A stretch of DNA of 64,000 bases from Streptomyces mirabilis (GTDB taxonomy: Bacteria > Actinomycetota > Actinomycetes > Streptomycetales > Streptomycetaceae), in contig NZ_CP074102.1 of assembly GCF_018310535.1 (NCBI RefSeq), positions 1,550,001 to 1,614,000 of the forward strand. The letters run 5' to 3'. Below the pieces are notes generated by a model. It had not been told where the DNA came from. It was given only the letters and a program-made list of their open reading frames with translations, and made no database searches. A program made the translations under genes and the position numbers. Positions 35,003-49,369 of this stretch are shown here, piece by piece (the stretch's first letter is position 1; every line of letters starts with the position of its first letter).

Positions 35003-36118
35003 TCAGTCGACGATCGCCATCTCGCGGGACGTGGTGTTGAGGCGCCATCCGCCCTCCTCGGTCACCGTCACGATGTCCTCGATGCGCACCCCGAAGCGGC
35101 CGGGCAGATAGATGCCGGGCTCCACGGAGAAGCACATCCCGGGCACGAGGGGCAGTTCCTCGCCCTCGATCATGTACGGCGGTTCGTGGGTGGTGACGCC
35201 GATGCCGTGCCCGGTGCGGTGGATGAAGTACTCGCCGTATCCCGCCTCGGTGATGACGGCGCGGGCCGCCCGGTCGACGTCCTGGCAGGCGGCTCCCGGC
35301 CGGACCGCCGCGACGCCCGCCTCCTGGGCCGCGCGCACGACGTCGTGCACCCGGCGCTCCTCGATGTCCGGCTCGCCGACGTGGACCGTGCGGGAGGTGT
35401 CGGAGCCATAGCCGTGTTTGAGGCCGCCGAAGTCGAGGACGACCATGTCACCGCGCTCGATGACGCGCTCGCCCGCCTCGTGGTGCGGGTTGGCGCCGTT
35501 CGGGCCCGAGGCGACGATGGTGAAGTCGACCTGGGAGTGTCCGAAATGCCGCAGCAGCTCGGCGAGGTCGGCGGCGACTTCGGCCTCCCTGCGCCCCGCG
35601 AAGGGCACCTTCCGGATCTCCTCGTACGCGGCGTCCGCGGCCGCCCCGGCCTCCGCCAACCGCGCCACCTCCGCCGCGTCCTTGACCGCCCGCAGCATCG
35701 GCAGGGCTTCGGTGAGCGCCGCGTACCGCGTGTCCGGCAGCCGTCGCTGCAGGCCGAGCAGATGCAGGGCCCAGGCGTTGTCGCTGACGCCGAAGCGGCC
35801 GTCGCTCCCGACCAGGGACGCGGCCGCCTCGTACGGGTCCTTGCCGTCGGTCCAGTCGCGCAGGGTCAGCATGGGGGCCGCCGCTGCCGCGTCCGGGGCC
35901 TCCAGGGTCGGCACGACCAGCACGGGATCCTGCCCGGCCCTGAGCACCAGCAGGGTGAGGCGTTCGGTCTCCACGGGCCGGTAGCCGGTCAGCCACACCA
36001 GATCGGGCCCGGGGGCGATCAGGACGCCGTCGAGTCCCGCGTCCGCGGCGGCCTCGGCCGCGCGCCGCATACGGGCCTCGTAGTCACCGGCGGTGAAGGG
36101 CGCGGGCGTGCCGGTCAT
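35003..36118 (-). CDS. M24 family Xaa-Pro peptidase
   Basis: The 371-residue protein has an N-terminal creatinase-like domain (LDGVLIAPGPDLVWLTGYRP) and a C-terminal pita-bread domain with all five metal ligands: VLDFGG (Asp), GSDTSRT (Asp), HRTGHGIG (His), SVEPGIYL (Glu) and RIEDIVTV (Glu). It is a cytoplasmic aminopeptidase P or prolidase-type enzyme. The start is the only ATG near the N-domain. The 199-bp region upstream, shared with the divergent metallophosphoesterase, contains a palindromic operator. Confidence 0.93.
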   Translation of the reverse strand: MTGTPAPFTAGDYEARMRRAAEAAADAGLDGVLIAPGPDLVWLTGYRPVETERLTLLVLRAGQDPVLVVPTLEAPDAAAAAPMLTLRDWTDGKDPYEAAASLVGSDGRFGVSDNAWALHLLGLQRRLPDTRYAALTEALPMLRAVKDAAEVARLAEAGAAADAAYEEIRKVPFAGRREAEVAADLAELLRHFGHSQVDFTIVASGPNGANPHHEAGERVIERGDMVVLDFGGLKHGYGSDTSRTVHVGEPDIEERRVHDVVRAAQEAGVAAVRPGAACQDVDRAARAVITEAGYGEYFIHRTGHGIGVTTHEPPYMIEGEELPLVPGMCFSVEPGIYLPGRFGVRIEDIVTVTEEGGWRLNTTSREMAIVD

Positions 36119-36242
36119 CCATGCCTCCGTCTGTCCGGAGTTTCCCCAGGGGCTACGGGCAGCATCCTGCCCGTTTGCCGATGCGGACGCGAGCCGGTTG
36201 CGGCCATGGCGTCGATCCGGGAGCTCAACTAACGGTTGAGCA

Positions 36243-36272
36243 TTGCCAATCCATTAGATCTAATGGTTGTAT
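36243..36272 (+). promoter_or_regulatory. promoter with palindromic operator CCATTAGATCTAATGG
   Basis: TTGCCA (36243-36248) and TTGTAT (36267-36272) are 18 bp apart, and the perfect 16-bp palindrome at 36251-36266 fills the spacer. The core TTAGATCTAA looks like a MarR- or TetR-family operator. It could also govern the divergent M24 gene. A further CCATTA occurs at 36282. The AT-richness stands out here. Confidence 0.5.
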
Positions 36273-36317
36273 GCGCATGTTCCATTAACTTCCAACGCCA
36301 AAGGGAGGCCCCAGGCC

Positions 36318-37103
36318 ATGCTCGTACTGGCACACATCAGCGATCTGCATCTCGACGGCACCCGGCGGGCGACGGAGCGGGCCGAGCGGGTGCGGGACCG
36401 GCTGTGGGAGCTGCCGGGGCGGGTGGACGCCCTGCTGGTGACCGGCGACATCGCGGACCACGGCACGGAGGCGGAGTACGAGGAGGCGGCGCGTCTGCTC
36501 GGGCTGCGCGACGGGGAGCCCCCTTTCCCCGTACTCACCTGCCCGGGCAACCACGACAGCCGCGCGCCCTACCGCAAGGCCCTGCTCGGGCAGCCCGCGT
36601 CCGAGAGGCCGGTCAACAGCGTCCACGTCTTCGACGACGCCGCCCTCCTGATGTGCGACTCCAGCGTTCCGGGCCACGACGAGGGAGAGCTGGGCGAGGA
36701 GACGTACGCCTGGATCGAGACGACGCTCGACGAACTGGAGGGCACCGCTCCGGCGTTGCTCGCCTTCCACCACCCGCCGGTGGCGTTGCACCATCCTCCC
36801 CCACTGCCTTAAGGGCGTGGGAGGTACCCCCACCCGGATGCCTACCAGCTGCGCCGGCCGGATTCCCTGGCCGCGCTGTTGGAGCGCAGGCCCGAGGTCG
36901 TCGGGCTGATCACCGGGCATGCGCACACGCCCGCCGCGACCGCCTTCGCCGGGCGGCCGCTCGTCGTCGGTCCCGGGGTGACCTGGACGCTGCGGCTGCC
37001 CTGGGAGGGCGAGCGGACCGCCGACCGGGACGCGCCCCCTGGGTTCGCGTTTCATGTACTGGCCGACGACGGGCGGCTGACCAGCCACTTCAGGACCGCC
37101 TGA
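36318..37103 (+). pseudogene. metallophosphoesterase, interrupted by an in-frame palindromic insertion with a stop
   Basis: The gene encodes a calcineurin-type phosphoesterase of the 3',5'-cyclic-AMP phosphodiesterase kind: HISDLHLDG, VTGDIADHG, CPGNHDSRAPY and LAFHHPPVAL. At 36810 a TAA stop lies inside a small palindromic insertion. The reading frame then continues unchanged from about 36831 (DAYQLRRPDSLAALLERRP) to the last metal motif ITGHAHTP and a normal C-terminus. The short product (165 residues from ATG 36318) would lack the GHxH ligands and should be inactive unless the stop is read through. AAGGGAGG precedes the ATG. Confidence 0.8.
36795..36833. repeat. small palindromic insertion inside the metallophosphoesterase
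   Basis: The segment reads as an imperfect hairpin (CCTCCCCCACTGCC, TTAA centre, GGGCGTGGGAGG) flanked by CCCCCAC direct repeats at 36798-36804 and 36127+700 (36827-36833). The likely net gain is 33 bp, keeping the frame. It resembles short GC-rich palindromes scattered in Streptomyces intergenic DNA; that comparison is from memory. Confidence 0.6.
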
Positions 37104-37117
37104 CCGTTTCGTCGGCG

Positions 37118-37756
37118 TCAGGTCACGATGCCCGGGACCGTGGACAGTTGTTGGTGGTCGCCGTTCGCGTGGCGCACGCCGAGCGTGACCGTGGTCCCGG
37201 GGTCCGCGGCCGAGACCGCCCGGGCGAGGTCGGCGGCCGAGCCGAGCCGTGCCCCGCCGAGGGCGATCAGGGTGTCACCGCGGACCAGGCCCGCGGTGTA
37301 GCCCGGGCCGGGAATGTGCACACCGACGACGAGCGCGCCCCCGCCGTCGGGGGCGTCGACTGCCTCGATGCCGAGCGTGGCCGTCCCGGGCGCGGGCTCC
37401 GGTGCCGTCGAAGCGACCGGACTCCGGCCGCTGGGCGCCGACTTGGTGCCAGCGGTCCGCGGCGCACCGGAGGCCTGTCCGGGCCAGGACGCCCGGCCGG
37501 ACGGTCCCTGCGCCGCCCCCGCCCGCTTCTGGAAGTCCGCCAGCCTGCTCATGCCGATCACCGTGGCGCCGACGGTCCCGATTCCGACGCCCGACAGGAC
37601 CAGCACGGTCCCGACGAAGAGACCGAGGAGCAGGGACATCAGCCACCTGCCACGCCGCCGCGCGGCGTGCGGACGCTTGGTGGTGCCGGTCGGACGCCCG
37701 TCACCGCCCGGCTCCTGACCGGGCATCGGCTTGGGACGCAGTGCTGCCTGTTCCAT
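37118..37756 (-). CDS. membrane-anchored PDZ domain protein
   Basis: The 212-residue protein has a basic cytoplasmic N-terminus, one membrane helix (about 40-65, LLLGLFVGTVLVLSGVGIG), a Ser/Pro/Ala-rich linker, and a C-terminal PDZ domain (about 125-205) with GLVRGDTLIALGGARLGSAA. It looks like an HtrA-type protein that has no protease domain, so it may be an adaptor at the cell surface. GT content normal. It lies downstream of nothing obvious; the LysR gene ends 93 bp upstream on the same strand. Confidence 0.82.
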   Translation of the reverse strand: MEQAALRPKPMPGQEPGGDGRPTGTTKRPHAARRRGRWLMSLLLGLFVGTVLVLSGVGIGTVGATVIGMSRLADFQKRAGAAQGPSGRASWPGQASGAPRTAGTKSAPSGRSPVASTAPEPAPGTATLGIEAVDAPDGGGALVVGVHIPGPGYTAGLVRGDTLIALGGARLGSAADLARAVSAADPGTTVTLGVRHANGDHQQLSTVPGIVT

Positions 37757-37848
37757 GGATCGCCTCCGGCAGATGCTCTACGGACCGCCCCCGGCTCTTG
37801 CTCTACCCTGCGCTCCGGCGCACGACGATTCACGAACGAGTGAGACTG

Positions 37849-38715
37849 TCAGACACGTTCGAGAAGTCTGTCCACCATGGCCGCGGCGGCTCCGCGCGGC
37901 GACCCGCTGTGCACCAGTTCCGTCCGGTGCACCAGGCGCGGCGCCACGAGCGGGACGGCCACCGCCCCGGGGACGCCGGTGGCCACGGCCCGCGGCAGCA
38001 GGGTGAGGCCGTGCCCGGCGGCGGCCAGGGCGGTGAGGGTGCGCACGTCGGTGCCCTCGTAACGCAGGGCCGGGCGGAAGCCTCCGCTGCCGTTCGCCCG
38101 GCGGAGGTGAGCCAGGGGCAGTCCCGCGCCGGGGGCGTCCAGCCAGCGGGCGTCGACGAGATCGGCGAGGCGCAGCCCGTCGCGCCGGGCGAGCGGATGG
38201 GTCTCGGGCAGCAGCACACTGACGGGTTCCTCGCCGACGCCGTACGTGCTCAGCGGGGCCACGTCGGGGTGCCGCAAGGGGTCGTTGGGCGCCGTCAGTC
38301 CGTCCACCAGACCCAGGTCCACCCCGCCCTCCGCGACGGCGGCGGGGATCTCCTCGCGGGCCAGCACCCGCAGAGTCACCCCGGCGGCGGGCAGCGCCGC
38401 GAGCGCGCGCGGACCGAGCGCCGTCGCTGTCGCCGCGAGCGTCAGCCCGTGCTCGGGCGCCCCCGCCATCCGTACGACGTCCGCGCGGGCCGCGTCCAGG
38501 CGCAGCAGCAGCGGCCCGGCGTGTTCGAGGAGCCGTTCGCCAGCCGCCGTCGGCGCCACGGGGCGCCGGGTCAGCAGGGGCGCGCCGAGGTCCTGCTCCA
38601 GCGCGGCGATGTGCTGGGACACCGCGGACTGGGTGTAGCCGAGTTCCCGCGCGGCCTCCGAGAAGGAGGCGAGGCGGGCCACGGTGACGTATGTGCGCAG
38701 GAGATGCGGATCCAT
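37849..38715 (-). CDS. LysR-family transcriptional regulator
   Basis: The 288-residue protein has an N-terminal winged helix-turn-helix (MDPHLLRTYVTVARLASFSE, then ELGYTQSAVSQHIAALE) and a LysR substrate-binding domain (residues about 90-285). It is divergent from the amidotransferase-like gene with a 117-bp gap, the usual layout for a LysR regulator and its target. A 7-5-7 inverted repeat just upstream of its ATG may be an autoregulatory site. The effector is unknown. Confidence 0.92.
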   Translation of the reverse strand: MDPHLLRTYVTVARLASFSEAARELGYTQSAVSQHIAALEQDLGAPLLTRRPVAPTAAGERLLEHAGPLLLRLDAARADVVRMAGAPEHGLTLAATATALGPRALAALPAAGVTLRVLAREEIPAAVAEGGVDLGLVDGLTAPNDPLRHPDVAPLSTYGVGEEPVSVLLPETHPLARRDGLRLADLVDARWLDAPGAGLPLAHLRRANGSGGFRPALRYEGTDVRTLTALAAAGHGLTLLPRAVATGVPGAVAVPLVAPRLVHRTELVHSGSPRGAAAAMVDRLLERV

Positions 38716-38722
38716 GCGCCCC

Positions 38723-38741
38723 AGGATCCCGTATGGATCCT
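38723..38741. promoter_or_regulatory. inverted repeat AGGATCC-N5-GGATCCT upstream of the LysR gene
   Basis: A perfect 7-bp inverted repeat with 5-bp spacer lies 8 bp before the LysR start, over its ribosome-site region. The symmetry and position suit an autoregulatory operator of the LysR protein. Confidence 0.4.
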
Positions 38742-38832
38742 GCAGCTCATCAGCCCCCTCATCAGCGTTGCTTATCAAGAGTGCAGTAATCATCGTTGGA
38801 CGTGAACGAGCGTGCCCGCCGAGGATGAGGGC

Positions 38833-39597
38833 ATGACGAACAACGCGGCGCAGACCGCTCGCCTCGCCCTCGTGGGCGACCGCTCCCCGAACGTCCTCGC
38901 CCACACCCGCGTCCCCCTCCTCCTGGACGCCCTGGCCACCCGCGACCGCCTCGTCCTCGACGCCTACTGGGTCCCGTCCGAGGACGCCGAGGACCCGGCC
39001 GCGGTACGCGGGTTCGACGCGGTGTGGGTGCTGCCCGGCAGCCCTTACCGCAGCGAGGCGGGGACCCTCACCGCGATCCGCACCGCGCGCGAGGAGGGCA
39101 TCCCGTTCCTGGGCACATGCGGCGGATTCCAGCACGCGCTCCTGGAGTTCGCGCGCAACGTCTGCGGACTCACCCGTGTCGCGCACGCCGAGCAGGACCC
39201 CGACGCCGATGACCTCCTCATCGAACCGCTCGCCTGTTCCCTCCTGGGCCACGAGGCCGCCGTCACCATCGAACCGGGCTCGCTCGCCCAGTCCGTGATG
39301 GGCTCCGAGCGGACGGTCGAGCGCTATTTCTGCGCGTACGGCCCCACCCGCCACCTCGACACCCTGCGCGCCCACGGCTTGCGCTTCAGCGGCCACGACG
39401 AGGACGGAAACGTACGGATCGTCGAACTCCCGGGCCACCCCTTCTTCCTGGGCACCCTCTTCCAGCCGGAGCAGTACGGGGACGGCTCGCGCCCGCACCC
39501 GATCGTGCGGGCACTGGCACGAGCCGCCGTGGCGCACGCGGCCGTCGGGGAACCCGGCGAGGTCGGCGAGGTCGGCGGACGGCGTCAGCCGGTGTGA
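38833..39597 (+). CDS. CTP synthase C-terminal region-related class I amidotransferase-like protein
   Basis: The 254-residue protein has the glutaminase fold with nucleophile Cys in FLGTCGGFQHALLE and the His-x-Glu side in LFQPEQYGDGSRPHP (the His position appears as Q-P-E, so the triad may be incomplete). It matches the annotation class 'CTP synthase C-terminal region-related (seleno)protein'; no synthetase domain is present. ATG 38833 has GATGAGGG before it. It is divergent from the LysR gene, which probably regulates it. The following gene starts within or just after its stop. Confidence 0.8.
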   Translation: MTNNAAQTARLALVGDRSPNVLAHTRVPLLLDALATRDRLVLDAYWVPSEDAEDPAAVRGFDAVWVLPGSPYRSEAGTLTAIRTAREEGIPFLGTCGGFQHALLEFARNVCGLTRVAHAEQDPDADDLLIEPLACSLLGHEAAVTIEPGSLAQSVMGSERTVERYFCAYGPTRHLDTLRAHGLRFSGHDEDGNVRIVELPGHPFFLGTLFQPEQYGDGSRPHPIVRALARAAVAHAAVGEPGEVGEVGGRRQPV

Positions 39598-39635
39598 CGG
39601 AGCCGTTGTCAGTGGCGGCTGTTACGTTCGGCGGT

Positions 39636-43602
<3,967 letters not shown>

Positions 43603-43698
43603 CTACCCAGGGCCCTCCGGGGGCATCCGCCGGGTGGGACATGATCACACCATCGCGTGAATTTACCCCCTTTCCGGTCAACGGCCCGGGCCCGGCGC

Positions 43699-43728
43699 GC
43701 GGGTCGGCACGCGCTCTTGCCGACCCGC
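43699..43728. promoter_or_regulatory. 11-bp inverted repeat between geosmin synthase and the hydrolase gene
   Basis: GCGGGTCGGCA (43699-43709) and TGCCGACCCGC (43718-43728) form a perfect inverted repeat with 8-bp spacer, centred 38 bp upstream of the hydrolase ATG. It may be an operator or a leader hairpin. The loop is GC-rich and has no T tail, so terminator is less likely. Confidence 0.4.
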
Positions 43729-43751
43729 ACCCGCCGGGCCACCGTGGTCGC

Positions 43752-44654
43752 ATGACCTCCTTCGTACTTCCCCATGAAGTGCACGGCGACGGCGCCCACA
43801 AGGTGATCGCCGTGCACGGCTGGTTCGCCGACCGGTCCGCCTACGCGGCGGTGGTCCCGGATCTCGACCGCGCCGCGTTCCAGTACGCGCTGGTCGACCT
43901 GCGCGGCTACGGGCAGGCGAAGGACGCGGTCGGCGCGTACACCACGGCCGAGGCCGCCGCCGATGTGGTCGAGCTCGCGGACCGGCTCGGCTGGGAGCGG
44001 TTCTCGGTGGTCGGCCACTCGATGGGCGCCGCCGTCGCCCAGCGCCTGCTGGCCCTCGCCCCGGACCGGCTGCGCCGGCTCGTCGGGGTCTCGCCGGTGC
44101 CCGCGTCCGGTCTGCCGCTGCCGGCGGACCAGTGGGAGCTGTTCGCTGACGCGGCGCACAAGCCGGAGAACCGGCGCGCCATCATCGACTTCACGACCGG
44201 CGGCCGGCTGCCCGCCGCGTGGCTCGACCGGATGGTGGCGCGCTCACTGGAACTCAGCGACACCAAGGCGTTCCGCGCCTATCTGGACTCCTGGGCCGGC
44301 GAGGACTTCCACACGGAGGTCGAGGGCGCGACGGTACCCGCGCTGGCGGTGACCGGGGCGCTGGATCCCGCGCTGTCCGCCGGTCTGATGCGGGAGACCT
44401 GGATGTGCTGGTACCCGGACGCGGAGCTGTTCGAGCTGCCCTGGGCGGGCCATTACGCGATGGACGAGAGCCCGCTGGACCTGATCCGCGTCGTGGAGGC
44501 CTTCCTGCGCTCGCAGGACGCCGGCTGGGGCAGCGGTGAGGACGAGGACGACACGGGAGACGAAGGGGACGAGGTCGCGAGCGGCGACGAGGGCGGGATC
44601 GCGAGCGGCGGCTCGGGCGTGGTCGCGGGCGAGGGTGGGGGCGAGCCGGCGTGA
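43752..44654 (+). CDS. alpha/beta hydrolase
   Basis: The 300-residue protein is an alpha/beta-fold hydrolase: AVHGWFADRSAY (oxyanion loop), VVGHSMGAAVAQRL with Ser nucleophile, TGALDPALSA (Asp region) and PWAGHYAMDESP (catalytic His). The last 35 residues are an acidic Gly/Ser/Asp tail (EDEDDTGDEGDE) outside the fold. Start ATG 43752. It overlaps the following P450 start (GTGA), so the two are coupled and may act on the same substrate. Confidence 0.88.
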   Translation: MTSFVLPHEVHGDGAHKVIAVHGWFADRSAYAAVVPDLDRAAFQYALVDLRGYGQAKDAVGAYTTAEAAADVVELADRLGWERFSVVGHSMGAAVAQRLLALAPDRLRRLVGVSPVPASGLPLPADQWELFADAAHKPENRRAIIDFTTGGRLPAAWLDRMVARSLELSDTKAFRAYLDSWAGEDFHTEVEGATVPALAVTGALDPALSAGLMRETWMCWYPDAELFELPWAGHYAMDESPLDLIRVVEAFLRSQDAGWGSGEDEDDTGDEGDEVASGDEGGIASGGSGVVAGEGGGEPA

Positions 44655-45916
44655 GCGTACGCGAGAGTGCCCCGCCCGTCCCCGACGTCTTCGACCCCCG
44701 GCGGTACGCCGACGGGGTCCCGCACGCCGCCTACCGCACCCTGCGCGACCATCACCCCGTGGCCTGGCAGCACGAGCCCGAGGTGCTGGGCTGGCCGGCC
44801 GGGCCCGGCTTCTGGGCGGTGGCCCGGCACGCGGACGTGGTCCGGGTGCTGAAGGACTCGGCGACGTACTCCTCGTGTCTCGGGGCGACCCAGATCCGCG
44901 ATCCCGACCCGGACGACCTGCCCTTCATCCGGCGCATGATGCTCAATCAGGATCCGCCGGACCACGGCAGGTTGCGGCGTCTGATCAGCCGCGCCTTCAC
45001 GCCTCGCCGGGTCGAGCACTTCGCGTCCGTCGTCCGCACCCGGGCCCGGGGTCTGCTCGAAAAGGCGGTGGCCGAGGCCCGTGCGGGCGACGGCGTCTTC
45101 GATCTCGTCGCCACCGTCACCGACGAGTACGCCCTGCTCAACCTCGCCGACCTGCTGGGCGTTCCGGAGCGCGACCGCGGCCTGCTGCTGCGCTGGACAC
45201 AGCGCGTCATCGGCTACCAGGACCCCGACGAGGCGGGCGAGCCCGTGCTCGACGCGCGCGGCCGCCCGGTCAATCCGCGCTCCCCTGCGATGCTGCGGGA
45301 CATGTTCGCGTACGCGCACCAACTGGCCCTCTACAAGAAGAGCCATCCGAGCGACGACGTCATGACCACCCTCGCGGCCGACCCCGAACTCACCCCAGCC
45401 GAGCTGGAGATGTTCTTCTTCCTCCTCACCGTCGCGGGCAACGACACCGTGCGCAGCGCGGCTCCCGGTGGTCTCCTGACACTCGCTCACCAACCGGTCG
45501 CGTACGCCGCCCTGCGCGCCGGGGTCATCGAACTCGGACCGGCCGTAGACGAGTTGCTGCGACTGCATCCGCCGGTGCTCAGCTTCCGTCGTACGGCGGC
45601 CCTGGACACCGAGCTGGCCGGGCAGCGCATCCGCGCGGGCGACAAGGTGGTCGTCTTCCACGCCTCGGCCAACCGCGACGAGCGCGTCTTCACCGATCCC
45701 GAGCGGCTCGACCTGTCGCGCTCCCCCAACCCCCATGTCTCCTTCGGCGACGGCCCGCACGTCTGCCTCGGCGCGCACTTCGCCCGTCTGCAACTGCGCG
45801 TGCTCCATGAGGAGACGTTGCGGGCCCTGCCCGTGCTGCGAGCAGCAGGACCTCCCCGGCGCCTCGTCTCGAACTTCATCAACGGCATCAAGTCGCTGCC
45901 GCTGGAGGCCACTTGA
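44651..45916 (+). CDS. cytochrome P450 (CYP124/125/142-like)
   Basis: The 421-residue P450 has I-helix LTVAGNDTVRSA, the K-helix region with DELLRLHPPV, FRRTAALDTELAG, and the haem loop VSFGDGPHVCLGAHFARLQ. The 'MLNQDPPDHGRLRRLISRAF' region recalls the sterol and fatty-acid-side-chain hydroxylase families CYP124/125/142, but family level is uncertain. GTG start overlaps the hydrolase stop, so they form an operon. Redox partners are not adjacent. The substrate may be a lipid or terpenoid; there is no direct link to geosmin beyond location. Confidence 0.88.
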   Translation: MSVRESAPPVPDVFDPRRYADGVPHAAYRTLRDHHPVAWQHEPEVLGWPAGPGFWAVARHADVVRVLKDSATYSSCLGATQIRDPDPDDLPFIRRMMLNQDPPDHGRLRRLISRAFTPRRVEHFASVVRTRARGLLEKAVAEARAGDGVFDLVATVTDEYALLNLADLLGVPERDRGLLLRWTQRVIGYQDPDEAGEPVLDARGRPVNPRSPAMLRDMFAYAHQLALYKKSHPSDDVMTTLAADPELTPAELEMFFFLLTVAGNDTVRSAAPGGLLTLAHQPVAYAALRAGVIELGPAVDELLRLHPPVLSFRRTAALDTELAGQRIRAGDKVVVFHASANRDERVFTDPERLDLSRSPNPHVSFGDGPHVCLGAHFARLQLRVLHEETLRALPVLRAAGPPRRLVSNFINGIKSLPLEAT

Positions 45917-45919
45917 GCC

Positions 45920-47086
45920 TCAGGACCGCACCTGGATCAGGGCGTGTGTGCCGCTCGTGCGCCAGCGCCCGCCCTCGGCCGCGTCGAGGGCGTCCTCCGT
46001 GCGGGCGTCCAGGCCCACGATCACATCGGACTTGAGGGTGCGCAGGGCGGCGACCGGGCCCGGGAAGTACGCGGTGGGCTCCGCGAAGGGGGTGGTGGCG
46101 GGGTAGCGCCGGTCGCCGACCAGGCGGCGGTAGTTCAGGTCGCCCTTCACGATGGTCACGTCGGCCTCGGCGAACTCACGGCGCAGGTCGTCGGGCATGT
46201 CGGCGTACGGCAGCGGGGCGCAGGAGAAGGGGTGGGCCCGGACGGTGAGGCGACCGTCGGTCATCGCCGCCCACAGCCGGTGGCCGGACTCGCCCGCCGC
46301 CCCCTTCGCCCCGGTGAGGTGGCGCAGGGCGTCGATCACGTCGGCGGTCGTGGCGTCGGAGACGTAGTACGGGTACGGCTTCACGTGCAGGAGCACCCGC
46401 CGGACGCGGCGGTGGTGGAGCAGGTGGTCGATCAGGAGCAGATCGGGGATGAGTTCCCGGCCGGAGTTGTCCGCGACCAGGCAGAGGGTGCCGCCCGCGA
46501 ACAGGGACCGCAGCGACTCGCCGTCATTGGCGACCAGTTGGGCATCGACGTCCGATTCCCCGTCCGCGGCGGCGAGGCGGAAGCCGAGGTCCGCGCGGTT
46601 GCCCCACAGCGAACCGTGCAGCAGCGCCTCCTCCCGCTCCTCGACCGGCCGCTCGGCGAGCGGGTCGAGCGCGGCGAGTTCCTCGTCCGCCTCCGGGGTG
46701 TCCAGCTCCGCGAGTTTGAAGGGGCGGAAGGGGTCGATGCCCTTCCAGGGGCCGGGGGCGAAGTAGCCGACGGCTTCGAGGAGTCGGCGGTAGAAGTAGC
46801 TCTCGGACCAGAGGAAGGGCACGTCGAACCAGGAGCGGCCGGTGTACTCCTCGGCGCCCCACCGCTCCCACTGCCCGCGGTCCGCCGCCCGCTCGCCGAG
46901 CGGTTCGATGACGCCCTCGGTGGCGTTCTTCAGCAGGGCGTCGAGCGCGCGGTGCTGCTCGGGGCCGTAGGGGAAGGCGTCCCGGACCTTCCGGACGAGG
47001 GCCGGATGCCGCTGGGCGAGCACGCTCCAGGGGAACGAGCCCGGCTCGTTGCTGAGGATCACGGGCGCGTCGGCGGGTTCAGACAT
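45920..47086 (-). CDS. DUF89/ARMT1-like damage-control phosphatase family protein
   Basis: The 388-residue protein matches the DUF89/ARMT1-like family: ESYFYRRLLEAVGYFAPGPW, LVANDGESLRSLF, LVADNSGRELIPDLLLIDHL with the metal-binding Asp-Asn, and DVTIVKGDLNYRRLVGDRRY. Such proteins are metal-dependent phosphatases proposed to remove damaged or unwanted phosphometabolites, also described as protein-glutamate methyltransferases. The ATG at 47086 follows the serine-protease gene after a strong terminator, so it has its own promoter. It ends 3 bp from the P450 gene stop. Confidence 0.85.
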   Translation of the reverse strand: MSEPADAPVILSNEPGSFPWSVLAQRHPALVRKVRDAFPYGPEQHRALDALLKNATEGVIEPLGERAADRGQWERWGAEEYTGRSWFDVPFLWSESYFYRRLLEAVGYFAPGPWKGIDPFRPFKLAELDTPEADEELAALDPLAERPVEEREEALLHGSLWGNRADLGFRLAAADGESDVDAQLVANDGESLRSLFAGGTLCLVADNSGRELIPDLLLIDHLLHHRRVRRVLLHVKPYPYYVSDATTADVIDALRHLTGAKGAAGESGHRLWAAMTDGRLTVRAHPFSCAPLPYADMPDDLRREFAEADVTIVKGDLNYRRLVGDRRYPATTPFAEPTAYFPGPVAALRTLKSDVIVGLDARTEDALDAAEGGRWRTSGTHALIQVRS

Positions 47087-47113
47087 GTGGCTCACGGTAC
47101 CGGCCGAGCCGAA

Positions 47114-47146
47114 AGGGGCGGCCCACGCCGCGCGTGGGCCGCCCCT
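47114..47146. terminator. terminator downstream of the S8 protease gene
   Basis: A 15-bp perfect stem AGGGGCGGCCCACGC with a 3-nt loop ends in CCTCCCC. It lies just after the S8 protease stop and before the DUF89 gene start on the same strand. Confidence 0.75.
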
Positions 47147-47163
47147 CCCCCCGTGGGCCGCGC

Positions 47164-48981
<1,818 letters not shown>

Positions 48982-49369
48982 GGGCTTGCCTTTCGTGGCC
49001 GGCTCCGGGCGGCAAAAGGCGCGGCGGAGCAGCGGTCGAATCGCTTCGTCGTCGAAGCGGCGGGGGGTGCAATCCAGAAGCGGCGCGGTGGCCGGCCGTA
49101 CGTCGCGAGCGACCTGTCAGGGGTTGCCTGTGGGGCGGCTGTGCCCGAACGATAGGCAAAGCCCAGGTAATACGGATACGGGGGAAACCCTCGATCTGGC
49201 TGGTAACCGCCCCTCAAGGGCTCCCAGTTGGCCGGGAGTGCCCGGTTTCACCTGGCTCGCGCATCTGAACGCACGGCCGCGTGCCCCCGTACTTCACGGT
49301 GCGGCCACGCCTGCGCGCGATGCCGTACGGCCGCACCCGTCGCTCCCACCCCGCAAGGAGACCCACCGG
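48982..49369. other. divergent control region between S8 protease and AA10 genes
   Basis: About 390 bp without a convincing gene. A 7-bp inverted repeat CGCTTCG/CGAAGCG with TCGT spacer lies at 49042-49059, in the probable leader of the protease gene. No chitin-type DasR site or known riboswitch was recognised. Confidence 0.4.

Noticed and set aside
36260..37088. Minus-strand open frames across the metallophosphoesterase
   Set aside because: Shadow frames; the plus-strand protein has all phosphoesterase motifs.
48982..49369. Possible c-di-AMP (ydaO-type) riboswitch before the AA10 or protease gene
   Set aside because: GGGGGAAACCC and a GGTAACC were seen, but I could not lay out the conserved helices or order.
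48982..49369. DasR (chitin) operator for the AA10 gene
   Set aside because: No sequence close to the known AGTGGTCTAGACCACT-like pattern was found.
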